Source of the DNA: Theocolax elegans
Lineage: Eukaryota > Arthropoda > Insecta > Hymenoptera > Cerocephalidae
DNA: 64,000 bases
Direction of reading: 5' to 3'
Assembly: GCA_026168455.1 (NCBI GenBank)
Contig: CM047426.1
Span: 46,769,973-46,833,972 of the forward strand
Made by a program: the position numbers and the translations under genes. Within the stretch, counting starts at the first letter, position 1. Each line of letters starts with the position of its first letter. Positions 33,669-45,662 of this stretch are shown in pieces. A model generated the notes under the pieces. That model was not told the origin of the DNA. It did not search any database and saw only the letters and a program-made list of their open reading frames with translations.

Positions 33669-33800
33669 ACTTCTGGTTGTACTGTTTGGTCCACGGAGAT
33701 TATTTTATTTCACCTCTACCCTTCACGCTAGAGTGACGAGCATTCCGCCATCCGCCACCCGGGGGACGCGCCGCATACGGGGACAGGACACCCCGCGCGG

Positions 33801-33854
<54 letters not shown>

Positions 33855-33877
33855 TTTTTTTTTTTTTTTTTTTTTTT
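33801..33877 (+). repeat. (ATT)n then poly-T between units 1 and 2
   Basis: About 54 bases of ATT repeats, then about 24 T, which is the poly(A) tail of unit 2 on the minus strand. Confidence 0.9.
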
Positions 33878-34093
33878 CGTGGGAAACTGGAGAAATCTTA
33901 CATAAGACGACGACGAGGGTCCGCACTCGTCGCCAGTGCCGGATTCTTACCGGCTAAAACTCCAAACCCAACGCTTTCACCTGCCCAGCCCGGAACTGTT
34001 TTTCACATTACTTCAACCTGGGAGGCGTGTCTTGTGACATGCGTCAATTCGGTCGGTCCTGTTTCTTCTTTCCTCCCTCGATGAGACTGCCAC

Positions 34094-35650
34094 TTATCGT
34101 GAAGCGGCCTTTCTGGCGGTATCGAGCGCGCGCCTAAAGGTGGCACAGGCTCCGGACCCCGCCACGTGAGACACTCCCTCAGCATCCTTTGGTGGACAAA
34201 GAAAGCATTTGGGAGCGCTCTTGCAATTCTTAAGGTTGTGTCCAGGCTCGCCGCACTTGTAGCACGACGAGGACCTGTCCACTCCCTTACAATTCCGTTT
34301 CGTGTGGCCGAAGTCTAGGCACCGATAGCACCTCTCGACCAAGACTCGATCCCGAACGCGACAGCTTACGAAGCCGACGCAGAGATGCCGCATCGACTTC
34401 AGCTTGTCAGCGCTCTCGTGATCCAGCTTCACGATGGCTGTCTTCTGTTGACTGCGGTTTAGGCCCAAAAGCGTCACCTCTCGGCCCTCAGGCGAAGAAG
34501 TAAGCACTTTATTTAGGGCTGCCACCACTTCGTCCCTCGTTGTGAGAGCGTCCAGGTCTCTGATCTCAAGGGTAACCCTTCGATCTCGGACTCGAACTTC
34601 TCCCATTCCTTGGGTAGCAGTACGCACTTTCTCCGCGAATACTGCCGCATCGGTTTTTTTGCCTAGCCGAAGCAGGACGTCCCCCCGCCCTGTGGGCCGC
34701 ACACTTAGAACCTGCGCGCCACTGTCGTCCGGATTCACTTCCTTTCGGAGCTTCCCCAGAACTTCAGCAAACGTTCGGTTCCTCGCGATTGTGACCACCA
34801 GGGTGGATACCGGCGCCTTCTGGCGCTTTCTCCTGTCAAGAGGCGCCTGTCCCGACTTAACCGTCGGCTTCTTCTTTTTCACCACAGGCTTGGACTTGGA
34901 TTGCTTCTTGTCCTTCCCAGGTGGTGGCACCTCCTTGCGAGGTTTCTTCATCTTACGGGTTTTAGAGGCCTCGGGTGGGCTTTGAGGGCCCTCCCTACTC
35001 CTCTTTTGAGCCTGTATCTTGGCTGTAGCCGCGATGACGGCTTTAGCAATGATGCCTCTTCTCTTAGGCCGCCGACGATTCTCGTGGCCAACTCGATAAT
35101 CCTCGACTTGGCACTTGTAATCATCGACTGCTAAAGACATCTTCTTCGTTTTCCCGTAGAGCTCTTGTACAAGAGCGTCTACGGTTTTCAACCCTGTTTT
35201 GACGACCATGGAAATGTTCGGCTGCTTTGCACAAGCTGCCAACCTTGCCTGAAGTTCTTTTTTCAGATGGTCGTAAGTGGAGTCGATCTCCTCCTGCGCC
35301 TTCTCCACCTTCTCGTATTCCTTACGGAACACTTCTATCTCCTCTTGAGATTCTCTGCTATAGGCAGAGATGCCGCTGATGGCGCTACCAATGCTGGTAA
35401 CGCTACCGCTTCGTAACCTGCTTGCAGAAGGAAGACTCAGCATCTGGGATAGCGGCTGCTGTTGGGGGTTTTCTTTCGAGGACCCCGCCTCTGACGTGAT
35501 GTTAGAACTAAGCGGTTTGTGGCCTCCCCCAAAATCCATGAGGCCAGCGCCGGCCACCGGGGCTTTCACCCGATCGGAACCGACGACGGGATTCACTCCT
35601 AGTTTGGAGTTGCCCGCTTGGGGTAGTATGTTTTCATCTCGCTTGCTCAT
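34094..35650 (-). CDS. R1-like LINE ORF1 protein, array unit 2
   Basis: An intact 518-codon frame from ATG (MSKRDENILPQ) to stop. It has the same order of parts as unit 1: disordered N-terminus, coiled-coil-like segment, basic stretch, RNA-binding-like region and three zinc knuckles, ending FRRALDTARKAASR. It differs from unit 1 at a few residues in the body and more at the C-terminus. With unit 1 it is one of only two uninterrupted ORF1 copies. No endonuclease or RT lies downstream; the 3' UTR ends after about 215 bases at a poly(A) tract. Confidence 0.9.
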   Translation of the reverse strand: MSKRDENILPQAGNSKLGVNPVVGSDRVKAPVAGAGLMDFGGGHKPLSSNITSEAGSSKENPQQQPLSQMLSLPSASRLRSGSVTSIGSAISGISAYSRESQEEIEVFRKEYEKVEKAQEEIDSTYDHLKKELQARLAACAKQPNISMVVKTGLKTVDALVQELYGKTKKMSLAVDDYKCQVEDYRVGHENRRRPKRRGIIAKAVIAATAKIQAQKRSREGPQSPPEASKTRKMKKPRKEVPPPGKDKKQSKSKPVVKKKKPTVKSGQAPLDRRKRQKAPVSTLVVTIARNRTFAEVLGKLRKEVNPDDSGAQVLSVRPTGRGDVLLRLGKKTDAAVFAEKVRTATQGMGEVRVRDRRVTLEIRDLDALTTRDEVVAALNKVLTSSPEGREVTLLGLNRSQQKTAIVKLDHESADKLKSMRHLCVGFVSCRVRDRVLVERCYRCLDFGHTKRNCKGVDRSSSCYKCGEPGHNLKNCKSAPKCFLCPPKDAEGVSHVAGSGACATFRRALDTARKAASR

Positions 35651-35782
35651 ACTTCTGGTTGTACTGTTTGGTCCACGGAGATTATTTTATTTCACCTCTA
35701 CCCTTCACGCTAGAGTGACGAGCATTCCCCCATCCGCCACCCGGGGGACGCGCCGCATACGGGGACAGGACACCCCGCGCGG

Positions 35783-35936
<154 letters not shown>

Positions 35937-36152
35937 CGTGGGAAACTGGAGAAATCTTACATAAGACGACGACGAGGGTCCGCACTCGTCGCCAGTGCCG
36001 GATTCTTACCGGCTAAAACTCCAAACCCAACGCTTTCACCTGCCCAGCTCGGAACTGTTTTTCACATTACTTCAAGCTGGGAGGCGTGTCTTGTGACATG
36101 CGTCAATTCGGTCGGTCCTGTTTCTTCTTTCCTCCCTCGATGAGACTGCCAC

Positions 36153-37710
36153 TTATCGTGAAGCGGCCTTTCTGGCGGTATCGAGCGCGCGCCTAAAGGT
36201 GGCACAGGCTCCGGACCCCGCCACGTGAGACACTCCCTCAGCATCCTTTGATGGACAAAGAAAGCATTTGGGAGCGCTCTTGCAGTTCTTAAGGTTGTGT
36301 CCAGGCTCGCCGCACTTGTAGCACGACGAGGACCTGTCCACTCCCTTACAATTCCGTTTCGTGTGGCCGAAGTCTAGGCACCGATAGCACCTCTCGACCA
36401 AGACTCGATCCCGAACGCGACAGCTTACGAAGCCGACGCAGAGATGCCGCATCGACTTCAGCTTGTCAGCGCTCTCGTGATCCAGCTTCACGATGGCTGT
36501 CTTCTGTTGACTGCGGTTTAGGCCCAAAAGCGTCACCTCTCGGCCCTCAGGCGAAGAAGTAAGCACTTTATTTAGGGCTGCCACCACTTCGTCCCTCGTT
36601 GTGAGAGCGTCCAGGTCTCTGATCTCAAGGGTAACCCTTCGATCTCGGACTCGAACTTCTCCCATTCCTTGGGTAGCAGTACGCACTTTCTCCGCGAATA
36701 CTGCCGCATCGGTTTTTTTTGCCTAGCCGAAGCAGGACGTCCCCCCGCCCTGTGGGCCGCACACTTAGAACCTGCGCGCCACTGTCGTCCGGATTCACTT
36801 CCTTTCGGAGCTTCCCCAGAACTTCAGCAAACGTTCGGTTCCTCGCGATTGTGACCACCAGGGTGGATACCGGCGCCTTCTGGCGCTTTCTCCTGTCAAG
36901 AGGCGCCTGTCCCGACTTAACCGTCGGCTTCTTCTTTTCCACCACAGGCTTGGACTTGGATTGCTCCTTGTCCTTACCAGGTGGTGGCACCTCCTTGCGA
37001 GGTTTCTTCTTCTTACGGGTTTTAGAGGCCTCGGGTGGGCTTTGAGGGCCCTCCCTACTCCTCTTTTGAGCCTGTATCTTGGCTGTAGCCGCGATGACGG
37101 CTTTAGCAATGATGCCTCTTCTCTTAGGCCGCCGACGATTCTCGTGGCCAACTCGATAATCCTCGACTTGGCACTTGTAATCATCGACTGCTAAAGACAT
37201 CTTCTTCGTTTTCCCGTAGAGCTCTTGTACAAGAGCGTCTACGGTTTTCAACCCTGTTTTGACGACCATGGAAATGTTCGGCTGCTTTGCACAAGCTGCC
37301 AACATTGCCTGAAGTTCTTTTTTCAGATGGTCGTAAGTGGAGTCGATCTCCTCCTGCGCCTTCTCCACCTTCTCGTATTCCTTACGGAACACTTCTATCT
37401 CCTCTTGAGATTCTCTGCTATAGGCAGAGATGCCGCTGATGGCGCTACCAATGCTGGTAACGCTGCCGCTTCGTAACCTGCTTGCAGAAGGAAGACTCAG
37501 CATCTGGGATAGCGGCTGCTGTTGGGGGTTTTCTTTCGAGGACCCCGCCTCTGGCGTGATGTTAGAACTAAGCGGTTTGTGGCCTCCCCCAAAATCCATG
37601 AGGCCAGCGCCGGCCACCGGGGCTTTCACCCGATCGGAACCGACGACGGGATTCACTCCTAGTTTGGAGTTGCCCGCTTGGGGTAGTATGTTTTCATCTC
37701 GCTTGCTCAT
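36153..37710 (-). pseudogene. R1-like LINE ORF1, array unit 3 (frameshift)
   Basis: Same gene as unit 2 but with eight T instead of seven at about 36713-36720. This shifts the frame after the LLRLGKK region, so an N-terminal frame (37710 to 36625) and a C-terminal frame with the zinc knuckles (36686 to 36153) result. Unit 4 has the same extra T. Apart from this the unit is almost identical to unit 2. Confidence 0.85.
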
Positions 37711-37842
37711 ACTTCTGGTTGTACTGTTTGGTCCACGGAGATTATTTTATTTCACCTCTACCCTTCACGCTAGAGTGACGAGCATTCCCCCATCCGCCAC
37801 CCGGGGGACGCGCCGCATACGGGGACAGGACACCCCGCGCGG

Positions 37843-37902
<60 letters not shown>

Positions 37903-37920
37903 TTTTTTTTTTTTTTTTTT
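37843..37920 (+). repeat. (ATT)n then poly-T between units 3 and 4
   Basis: About 60 bases of ATT repeats and about 19 T. Confidence 0.9.
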
Positions 37921-38137
37921 TCGTGGGAAACTGGAGAAATCTTACATAAGACGACGACGAGGGTCCGCACTCGTCGCCAGTGCCGGATTCTTACCGGCTA
38001 AAACTCCAAACCCAACGCTTTCACCTGCCCAGCCCGGAACTGTTTTTCACATTACTTCAACCTGGGAGGCGTGTCTTGTGACATGCGTCAATTCGGTCGG
38101 TCCTGTTTCTTCTTTCCTCCCTCGATGAGACTGCCAC

Positions 38138-39694
38138 TTATCGTGAAGCGGCCTTTCTGGCGGTATCGAGCGCGCGCCTAAAGGTGGCACAGGCTCCGGA
38201 CCCCGCCACGTGAGACACTCCCTCAGCATCCTTTGGTGGACAAAGAAAGCATTTGGGAGCGCTCTTGCAATTCTTAAGGTTGTGTCCAGGCTCGCCGCAC
38301 TTGTAGCACGACGAGGACCTGTCCACTCCCTTACAATTCCGTTTCGTGTGGCCGAAGTCTAGGCACCGATAGCACCTCTCGACCAAGACTCGATCCCGAA
38401 CGCGACAGCTTACGAAGCCGACGCAGAGATGCCGCATCGACTTCAGCTTGTCAGCGCTCTCGTGATCCAGCTTCACGATGGCTGTCTTCTGTTGACTGCG
38501 GTTTAGGCCCAAAAGCGTCACCTCTCGGCCCTCAGGCGAAGAAGTAAGCACTTTATTTAGGGCTGCCACCACTTCGTCCCTCGTTGTGAGAGCGTCCAGG
38601 TCTCTGATCTCAAGGGTAACCCTTCGATCTCGGACTCGAACTTCTCCCATTCCTTGGGTAGCAGTACGCACTTTCTCCGCGAATACTGCCGCATCGGTTT
38701 TTTTTGCCTAGCCGAAGCAGGACGTCCCCCCGCCCTGTGGGCCGCACACTTAGAACCTGCGCGCCACTGTCGTCCGGATTCACTTCCTTTCGGAGCTTCC
38801 CCAGAACTTCAGCAAACGTTCGGTTCCTCGCGATTGTGACCACCAGGGTGGATACCGGCGCCTTCTGGCGCTTTCTCCTGTCAAGAGGCGCCTGTCCCGA
38901 CTTAACCGTCGGCTTCTTCTTTTCCACCACAGGCTTGGACTTGGATTGCTCCTTGTCCTTACCAGGTGGTGGCACCTCCTTGCGAGGTTTCTTCTTCTTA
39001 CGGGTTTTAGAGGCCTCGGGTGGGCTTTGAGGGCCCTCCCTACTCCTCTTTTGAGCCTGTATCTTGGCTGTAGCCGCGATGACGGCTTTAGCAATGATGC
39101 CTCTTCTCTTAGGCCGCCGACGATTCTCGTGGCCAACTCGATAATCCTCGACTTGGCACTTGTAATCATCGACTGCTAAAGACATCTTCTTCGTTTTCCC
39201 GTAGAGCTTCTTGTACAAGAGCGTCTACGGTTTTCAACCCTGTTTTGACGACCATGGAAATGTTCGGCTGCTTTGCACAAGCTGCCAACATTGCCTGAAG
39301 TTCTTTTTTCAGATGGTCGTAAGTGGAGTCGATCTCCTCCTGCGCCTTCTCCACCTTCTCGTATTCCTTACGGAACACTTCTATCTCCTCTTGAGATTCT
39401 CTGCTATAGGCAGAGATGCCGCTGATGCGCTACCAATGCTGGTAACGCTGCCGCTTCGTAACCTGCTTGCAGAAGGAAGACTCAGCATCTGGGATAGCGG
39501 CTGCTGTTGGGGGTTTTCTTTCGAGGACCCCGCCTCTGACGTGATGTTAGAACTAAGCGGTTTGTGGCCTCCCCAAAATCCATGAGGCCAGCGCCGGCCA
39601 CCGGGGCTTTCACCCGATCGGAACCGACGACGGGATTCACTCCTAGTTTGGAGTTGCCCGCTTGGGGTAGTATGTTTTCATCTCCCTTGCTCAT
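38138..39694 (-). pseudogene. R1-like LINE ORF1, array unit 4 (several frameshifts)
   Basis: It shares the eight-T frameshift with unit 3. Extra one-base changes are private to it: an added T in GAGCTTCTTGTAC near 39205, a lost G in CTGATGCGCTACC near 39425, and a lost C in CCTCCCCAAAATCC near 39575. The frame is therefore split into at least four pieces. The zinc-knuckle part (38671 to 38138) is open. Confidence 0.85.
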
Positions 39695-39826
39695 ACTTCT
39701 GGTTGTACTGTTTGGTCCACGGAGATTATTTTATTTCACCTCTACCCTTCACGCTAGAGTGACGAGCATTCCGCCATCCGCCACCCGGGGGACGCGCCGC
39801 ATACGGGGACAGGACACCCCGCGCGG

Positions 39827-39830
39827 ATTA

Positions 39831-39882
<52 letters not shown>
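39827..39882 (+). repeat. (ATT)n between units 4 and 5, no poly-T
   Basis: About 56 bases of ATT repeats directly joined to CGTGGGAAACTGG of unit 5. This is the only spacer without a poly(A)-derived tract. Confidence 0.9.
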
Positions 39883-39883
<1 letters not shown>

Positions 39884-40069
39884 GTGGGAAACTGGAGAAA
39901 TCCTACATAAGACGACGACGAGGGTCCGCACTCGTCGCCCAGTGCCGGATTCTTACCGCTAAAACTCCAAACCCAACGCTTTCACCTGCCCAGCCCGGAA
40001 CTGTTTTCCCATTACTTCAACCTGGGAGGCGTGTCTTGTGACATGCGTTCAATTCGGTCGGTCCTGTTT

Positions 40070-41653
40070 CTTCTTTCCTCCTCGATGAGACTGCCACTTA
40101 TCGTGAAGCGGACCTTCTGGCGGTATCGAGCGCGCGCCTAAAGGTGACACAGGCTCCGGACCCCCGCCACGTGAGACACTCCCTCAGCATCCTTTGGGGA
40201 CAAAGAAAGCATTTGGGAGCGCTCTTGCAATTCTTAAGGTTGTGTCCAGGCTCGCCCGCACTTGTCGCACGACGAGGACCTGTCCACTCCCTTACAATTC
40301 CGTTTCGTGTGGCCGAAGTCTAGGCACGATGCACCTCTCGACCAAGACTCGATCCCCGAACGCGACAGCTTACGAAGCCGTACGCAGAGATGTCCGCATC
40401 GACTTCAGCTTGTCAGCGCTCTCGTGATCCAGCTTCACGATGGCTGTCTTCTGTTGACTGCGGTTTAGGCCCAAAAGCGTACTCTCGGCCCGTCAGGCGA
40501 AGAAGCACTTATTTAGGGCTGCCACCACTTCGTCCCTCGTTGTGAGAGCGTCCAGGTCTCTGATCTCAAGGGTAACCCTTCGATCTCGGACTCGAACTTC
40601 TCCCATTCCTTGGGTAGCAGTACGCACTTTATCCGCGGAATACTGCCGCATCGGTTTTTTTGCCTAGCCGAAGCAGGACGTCCCCCCCGCCCTGTGGGCC
40701 GCACACTTAGAACCTGCGCGCCACTGTCGTCCGGATTCACTTCCTTTCGGAGCTTCCCCAGAACTTCAGCAAACGTTCGGTTCCTCGCGATTGTGACCAC
40801 CAGGGTGGATACCGGCGCCTTCTGGCGCTTTCTCCTGTCAAGAGGCGCCTGTCCCGACTAACCGTCGGCTTCTTCTTTTTTCACCACAGGCTTGGACTTG
40901 GATTGCTTCTTGTCCTTCCCAGGTGGTGGCACCTCCTTGCGAGGTTTCTTCATCTTACGGGTTTTAGAGGCCTCGGGTGGGCTTTGAGGGCCCCTCCCTA
41001 CTCCTCTTTTGAGCCTGTATCTTGGCTGTAGCCGCGATGACGGCTTTAGCAATGATGCCTCTTCTCTTAGGCCGCCGACGATTCTCGTGGCCAACTCGAT
41101 AATCCTCGACTTGGCACTTGTAATCATCGACTGCTAAAGACATCTTCTTCGTTTTCCCGTAGAGCTCTTGTACAAGAGCGTCTACGGTTTTCAACCCTGT
41201 TTTGGCGACCATGGAAATGTTCGGCTGCTTTGCACAAGCTGCCAACCTTGCCTGAAGTTCTTTTTTCAGATGGTCGTAAGTGGAGTCGATCTCCTCCTGC
41301 GCCTTCTCCACCTTCTCGTATTCCTTACGGAACACTTCTATCTCCTCTTGAGATTCTCTGCTATAGGCAGAGATGCCGCTGATGGCGCTACCAATGCTGG
41401 TAACGCTGCCGCTTCGTAACCTGCTTGCAGAAGGAAGACTCAGCATCTGGGATAGCGGCTGCTGTTGGGGGTTTTCTTTCGAAGACCCCGCCTCTGGCGT
41501 GATGTTAGAACTAAGCGGTTTGTGGCCTCCCCCAAAATCCATGAGGCCAGCGCCGGCCACCGGGGCTTTCACCCGATCGGAACCGACGACGGGATTCACT
41601 CCTAGTTTGGAGTTGCCCGCTTGGGGTAGTATGTTTTCATCTCGCTTGCTCAT
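40070..41653 (-). pseudogene. R1-like LINE ORF1, array unit 5 (many indels)
   Basis: The first 229 codons from 41653 are intact and match unit 2. From about 41000 down to 40070 many single-base insertions and losses break the frame, for example in GATCCCCGAACGCG, GCCGTACGCAGAG and GATGTCCGC. The zinc-knuckle region is recognisable only by alignment to the other units. The indels are clustered, unlike the sparse substitutions elsewhere. Confidence 0.8.
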
Positions 41654-41785
41654 ACTTCTGGTTGTACTGTTTGGTCCACGGAGATTATTTTATTTCACCT
41701 CTACCCTTCACGCTAGAGTGACGAGCATTCCCCCATCCGCCACCCGGGGGACGCGCCGCATACGGGGACAGGACACCCCGCGCGG

Positions 41786-41824
<39 letters not shown>

Positions 41825-41832
41825 TATTATTA

Positions 41833-41882
<50 letters not shown>
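41786..41882 (+). repeat. (ATT)n at the 5' end of unit 5
   Basis: About 97 bases of ATT repeats with small breaks, at the outer 5' border of the array. Nothing array-like lies beyond. Confidence 0.9.
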
Positions 41883-41884
<2 letters not shown>

Positions 41885-42813
41885 CTGTTATATTATACTG
41901 TGAGTATTGCAAAGTACGTGAATAAAAACAATATTAATATATTTAAAATGAAAATAAATTTTTATTAAATATTAATATAAATTTTTATTGGTGTTGCATA
42001 ACGATACACTCCACCACATCGGTCAACAATACATGTACTTACCCCTTTTTCTCTAATCACGTGCTTAATTTCGCGCAGTAGATGCGCACAAGGTTATTGA
42101 CACGTGCTACCGTTAAATCTCCGTAGAATACGGAGAGGTGCGCAGTAGATGCGTAAAACATTGACTTATTTAAATTAATTTCCCGCTTAGACTGATGTAA
42201 CTTTAAAAAATATTTATTGTCGCAGAGTGTACAAATTTTCTATTATATAAGCCAATAATGTAAATAATATTTATTTTATGAAAAACAAATCACAATTTAT
42301 TATCATCAGTAACGAAAAAAAGTGCAAGCTTCCCTGTCTGGCGAGTAAGCTATTAGTTAACTGAATTAACTATAGACAGATGCTTCTTTTGTTTAACAAT
42401 AAATGTTAATATTCTTAATATTATAATACTTATATTTTTTTTGTCTGGTAATTGCTCCTTACAAAATAAAAATTATATTTAAAAGGTTTAATTAAAAATT
42501 TGAAATAATTCATACGGATACTTTGATACACATAAGCAAAGACATATCGTTTTCATTAAAAAAAAATAATTTTTTGATAATAATTGCATAAACAATTTTT
42601 GGTCGGTAATTATTAGTAAAAAAAATAAACTTTTAACGCAAAAATCGTAATTAAATTATCGATTTAAAAATGTGGAAAAATTTGGGTATATTGGTTACAA
42701 CTTTGCAATACTTTTCTTTTACAATACTCGCAGTATAATAAAACTACCCATAATTTTTGGAAAATAAAGGTTATAATAATTAATGATAATAATGATTAAA
42801 ATGATAATGATGT

Positions 42814-42844
<31 letters not shown>

Positions 42845-42897
42845 AATACTAATACTAATAATAGTATGTAACAATGAGACTCATTTGCTACAAATTA
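41883..42897. other. AT-rich spacer, no gene seen
   Basis: AT-rich, with a repeated GCGCAGTAGATGCG word near 42076 and 42140, a perfect stem CTCCGTA with TACGGAG near 42119, and AAT-type repeats near 42830. I see no coding region. Confidence 0.5.
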
Positions 42898-43085
42898 AAA
42901 AAAAGGAACGGGCGTCGGGTCTTGAACCCGAGCCCCTTCGGATCCGAAGGCGTTCACGCTACCACTGCGCTACGCCCGCAATTGGTCGTAGCGCTTCTTA
43001 TCGCTCTTATATGTTACCGAACACGCGCCACCTAGCGTGTCGGTATAGCTGAAATCTATGACAAGTGGATTAAATCCACCTTGTC
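42898..43085 (-). repeat. tRNA-Arg-like repeat with Pol III terminator, copy 1
   Basis: On the minus strand: a ~115-bp leader starting with an inverted repeat (TGACAAG, TGGAT with ATCCA, CTTGTCA), then a tRNA-like body. Acceptor GCGGGCG pairs with CGCCCGT, the D arm is GCGCAGTGGTAGCGT, and the T arm is TCGGGTTCAAGACCCGA. An anticodon-loop-like CTTCGGA would read TCG (Arg). The anticodon stem does not pair properly. T8 follows, as a Pol III stop. A second copy is at 60703-60885, so this is a tRNA-derived repeat family rather than a working gene. Confidence 0.6.
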
Positions 43086-43097
43086 ACAAGTAATAAT

Positions 43098-43310
43098 TAT
43101 GATTCAAAATTTTGTGATAGAATAAAAAATTAATGAACCGTTATATTAAATTTAGCATTGCTACAAATTTATATCTATTGGTAATTAAATTCAAATTGCA
43201 CGCGAATGTTTGGACAAATTTTACTTGCCGTAGCCCCCCTCCAAAAAATGTAAATCGGGCTTTCACCGTCTCTGGCGCAATGACACTCTGGCGCGGACAC
43301 GAACTCGATT
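43098..43310. repeat. Inverted block B', partner of 31675-31884
   Basis: An inverse copy of the sequence left of the ORF1 array, with several substitutions. It is followed directly by block C. Confidence 0.7.
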
Positions 43311-43570
43311 TATTTTTTTGAAAAAAAATTTGATGTGATCGACGTAAAAGCACAAACTATCAAGTTTTTTAAGAAAAAAAGTTGCCGTGCCTGATTGAGA
43401 CATAGAAATATGGTATAAAGTCAGTTATTTTATATAGAGAGCTTCTTAATATTCACAAAATTACTTACAAAGTGAAGAAAAATTCATCATGATACAAAAA
43501 ATTGACGGAGTTATGAACATTTGAAAAATGGCAATTTTTTGATGAAAAATTTTTCTGTGATTTCAGTCGA
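43310..43570. repeat. Block C (inverse partner 46590-46855)
   Basis: About 260 bases repeated in inverse orientation at 46590-46855, where they adjoin the right terminal arm. A copy of the TATGACACTGTTGTGGGAGA motif follows at 43577-43645. Confidence 0.7.
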
Positions 43571-43645
43571 AATAGTATATTATGACACTGTTGTGGGAGA
43601 TGGTTTTCTACCTTTCTCGAGGTTGTTCGCACGAGCGAAGCGAGA

Positions 43646-44440
43646 ATCTTTCTATAAAAACAGACTCATTTCGGAAATGTTACATATCAATCATCATAAT
43701 TCGACAATTAACAGAATGGAAGATACTCAACATTTAAACCGCCAATACACAAATGTTATGAATATACTTTAAAGAGACTAATATACACAAACTATGACGT
43801 ATATAGTTTGTAAACACACATCTACTTTGTTTTTGTATAAATACTCGTTGATTTCGTATCAAATGTTATTCGACGAAGCTCACTTGGGCTGTAACATTAT
43901 ATTCATTATAAAGGTAAAATTTAATTTTTAATTCACAAGTAATGTAAAATTTGATATAAATATTTATAATTTTGTCCAATAAACTCAGCACCTGAAGAGG
44001 TCTGCAAACCTAGCAGACGAATCGTTGTGCACATACATAAATTGGATTTATTTATTATTGACCCTTAACAATCGAATATTTACTAATTGAATCGAGAAAA
44101 ATATTTTTATATTTTCTGCATAATACACTATGTTTTGTAAAAATCAGAACTAAAAATGCAACGACATTGGAAAATGTACTAAAGATAAAAGAGCAATAAG
44201 TTTTATGAATTTTCAAAGTGCACTCTCTCGTGTGCTACTGAAAAATAAGAATTTTCAATACAAGGGATGCGAAGAGTAACAATTTTCAAAACGTCAAAGC
44301 TTTTCGTAATTAAGTAGCACGCTAATTTTATGAATTGCGCTCAATTTGTTTTTACAAAAAGGAAACATTAGTAGATTCATTTTTTTATATATCAAGACGC
44401 ACTTTTTTTAACGACGAAGAATACAAATACTTTATACTAA
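43646..44440. other. AT-rich interior of the 17.6-kb element, no gene
   Basis: No recognisable coding sequence or element ends. Confidence 0.5.
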
Positions 44441-45115
44441 CAAGGGAAGTACATGACCTCCGGGAAACGGATCTTATCCTAACTTTGGTATGTCTTTTAT
44501 AATATAAAAATATGAAGAAAGCCAAGTTATCTCTTGCCAATGGCCACTTTTACGGAAGTTATTCGACATCCAATAATAATAGCAGTAAAAAATACTTCCA
44601 ATTCGGTCGCTTATAACTCAAAAACAAATAAAGATAAACAATCGAACCAAAAACCGGAAGAAAGTTGAGTTCAAGTAGATATGGTTTAAAAAAAAAGAAG
44701 CTCAAATTGCTTAATTTGAAGCAAAGTTATGAAGAAAATAAGAAATTGAAGATTATTAAGCCAAAAGAAACAATAAATTTTTCATATTAAATTTTGGCTT
44801 AATAATCTTCAATTTCTTATTTTCTTCATAACTTTGCTTCAAATTAAGCAATTTGAGCTTCTTTTTTTTTAAACCATATCTACTTGAACTCAACTTTCTT
44901 CCGGTTTTTGGTTCGATTGTTTATCTTTATTTGTTTTTGAGTTATAAGCGACCGAATTGGAAGTATTTTTTACTGCTATTATTATTGGATGTCGAATAAC
45001 TTCCGTAAAAGTGGCCATTGGCAAGAGATAACTTGGCTTTCTTCATATTTTTATTATAAAAGACATACCAAAGTTAGGATCAGATCCGTTTCCCGGAGGT
45101 CATGTACTTCCCTTG
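44441..45115. mobile_element. Near-perfect 675-bp palindromic element
   Basis: The ends CAAGGGAAGTACATGACC and the inverse run almost without mismatch to a short centre near 44778. TAA occurs immediately outside both ends, a possible 3-bp duplication. It has no coding capacity. A diverged relative end (ACGGATC...) appears near 45265-45300. Confidence 0.8.
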
Positions 45116-45658
45116 TAAGTGAAATTCAGTTTCCTTTGGTTTAATTATTATAACAGTCAAAGATTCCTTCAGCGAGACTTTTTGTTATTTATTATATCTA
45201 TCATAAAAAAGGGCATTGGAATCTAAAACTTCGGTTTTTTTCATATTTTTTTATTAGCCTTTGGCAAAGATCCGTTATCCGAAAGGTTGGCCCTCTCCTT
45301 ATAAATATACTGTTATATAGTTAAATTACACTTTCTGAACTCGGTAAATGCTTCACTTTGTAAGGTGACTTTAAAAGAAGATAAACGTTTCTAAATAGTT
45401 ATGTTTCATTGTATTGCATATAAAAATATTATAGTATAATAATTGAATGAAATCATTGAGCATATTAATGTATAAAAACGATTTTCGGGAGTTATATTTA
45501 GGATTTAAATAAAAGCAACATTTTTCTATCGAAATTTCTTACGTACCATTGCGCTTCAATACCTAGAGAGGTTTGACAAACTAACCATACAAAACCTTGT
45601 ATATTTTAACAGCAAAAGTGAAATTATATGGTTTCATTTATAATAATAATTTAATATA
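45116..45658. other. AT-rich spacer
   Basis: Contains the diverged relic end near 45265-45300 and nothing else I recognise. Confidence 0.5.
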
Positions 45659-45662
45659 TTAA

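Noticed and set aside
42898..42980. Functional tRNA-Arg gene
   Set aside because: The anticodon stem does not pair, and the unit recurs with a common leader; a tRNA-derived repeat is more likely.
42783..43052. 89-codon ORF starting in AAT repeats
   Set aside because: Microsatellite translation running into the tRNA-like repeat.
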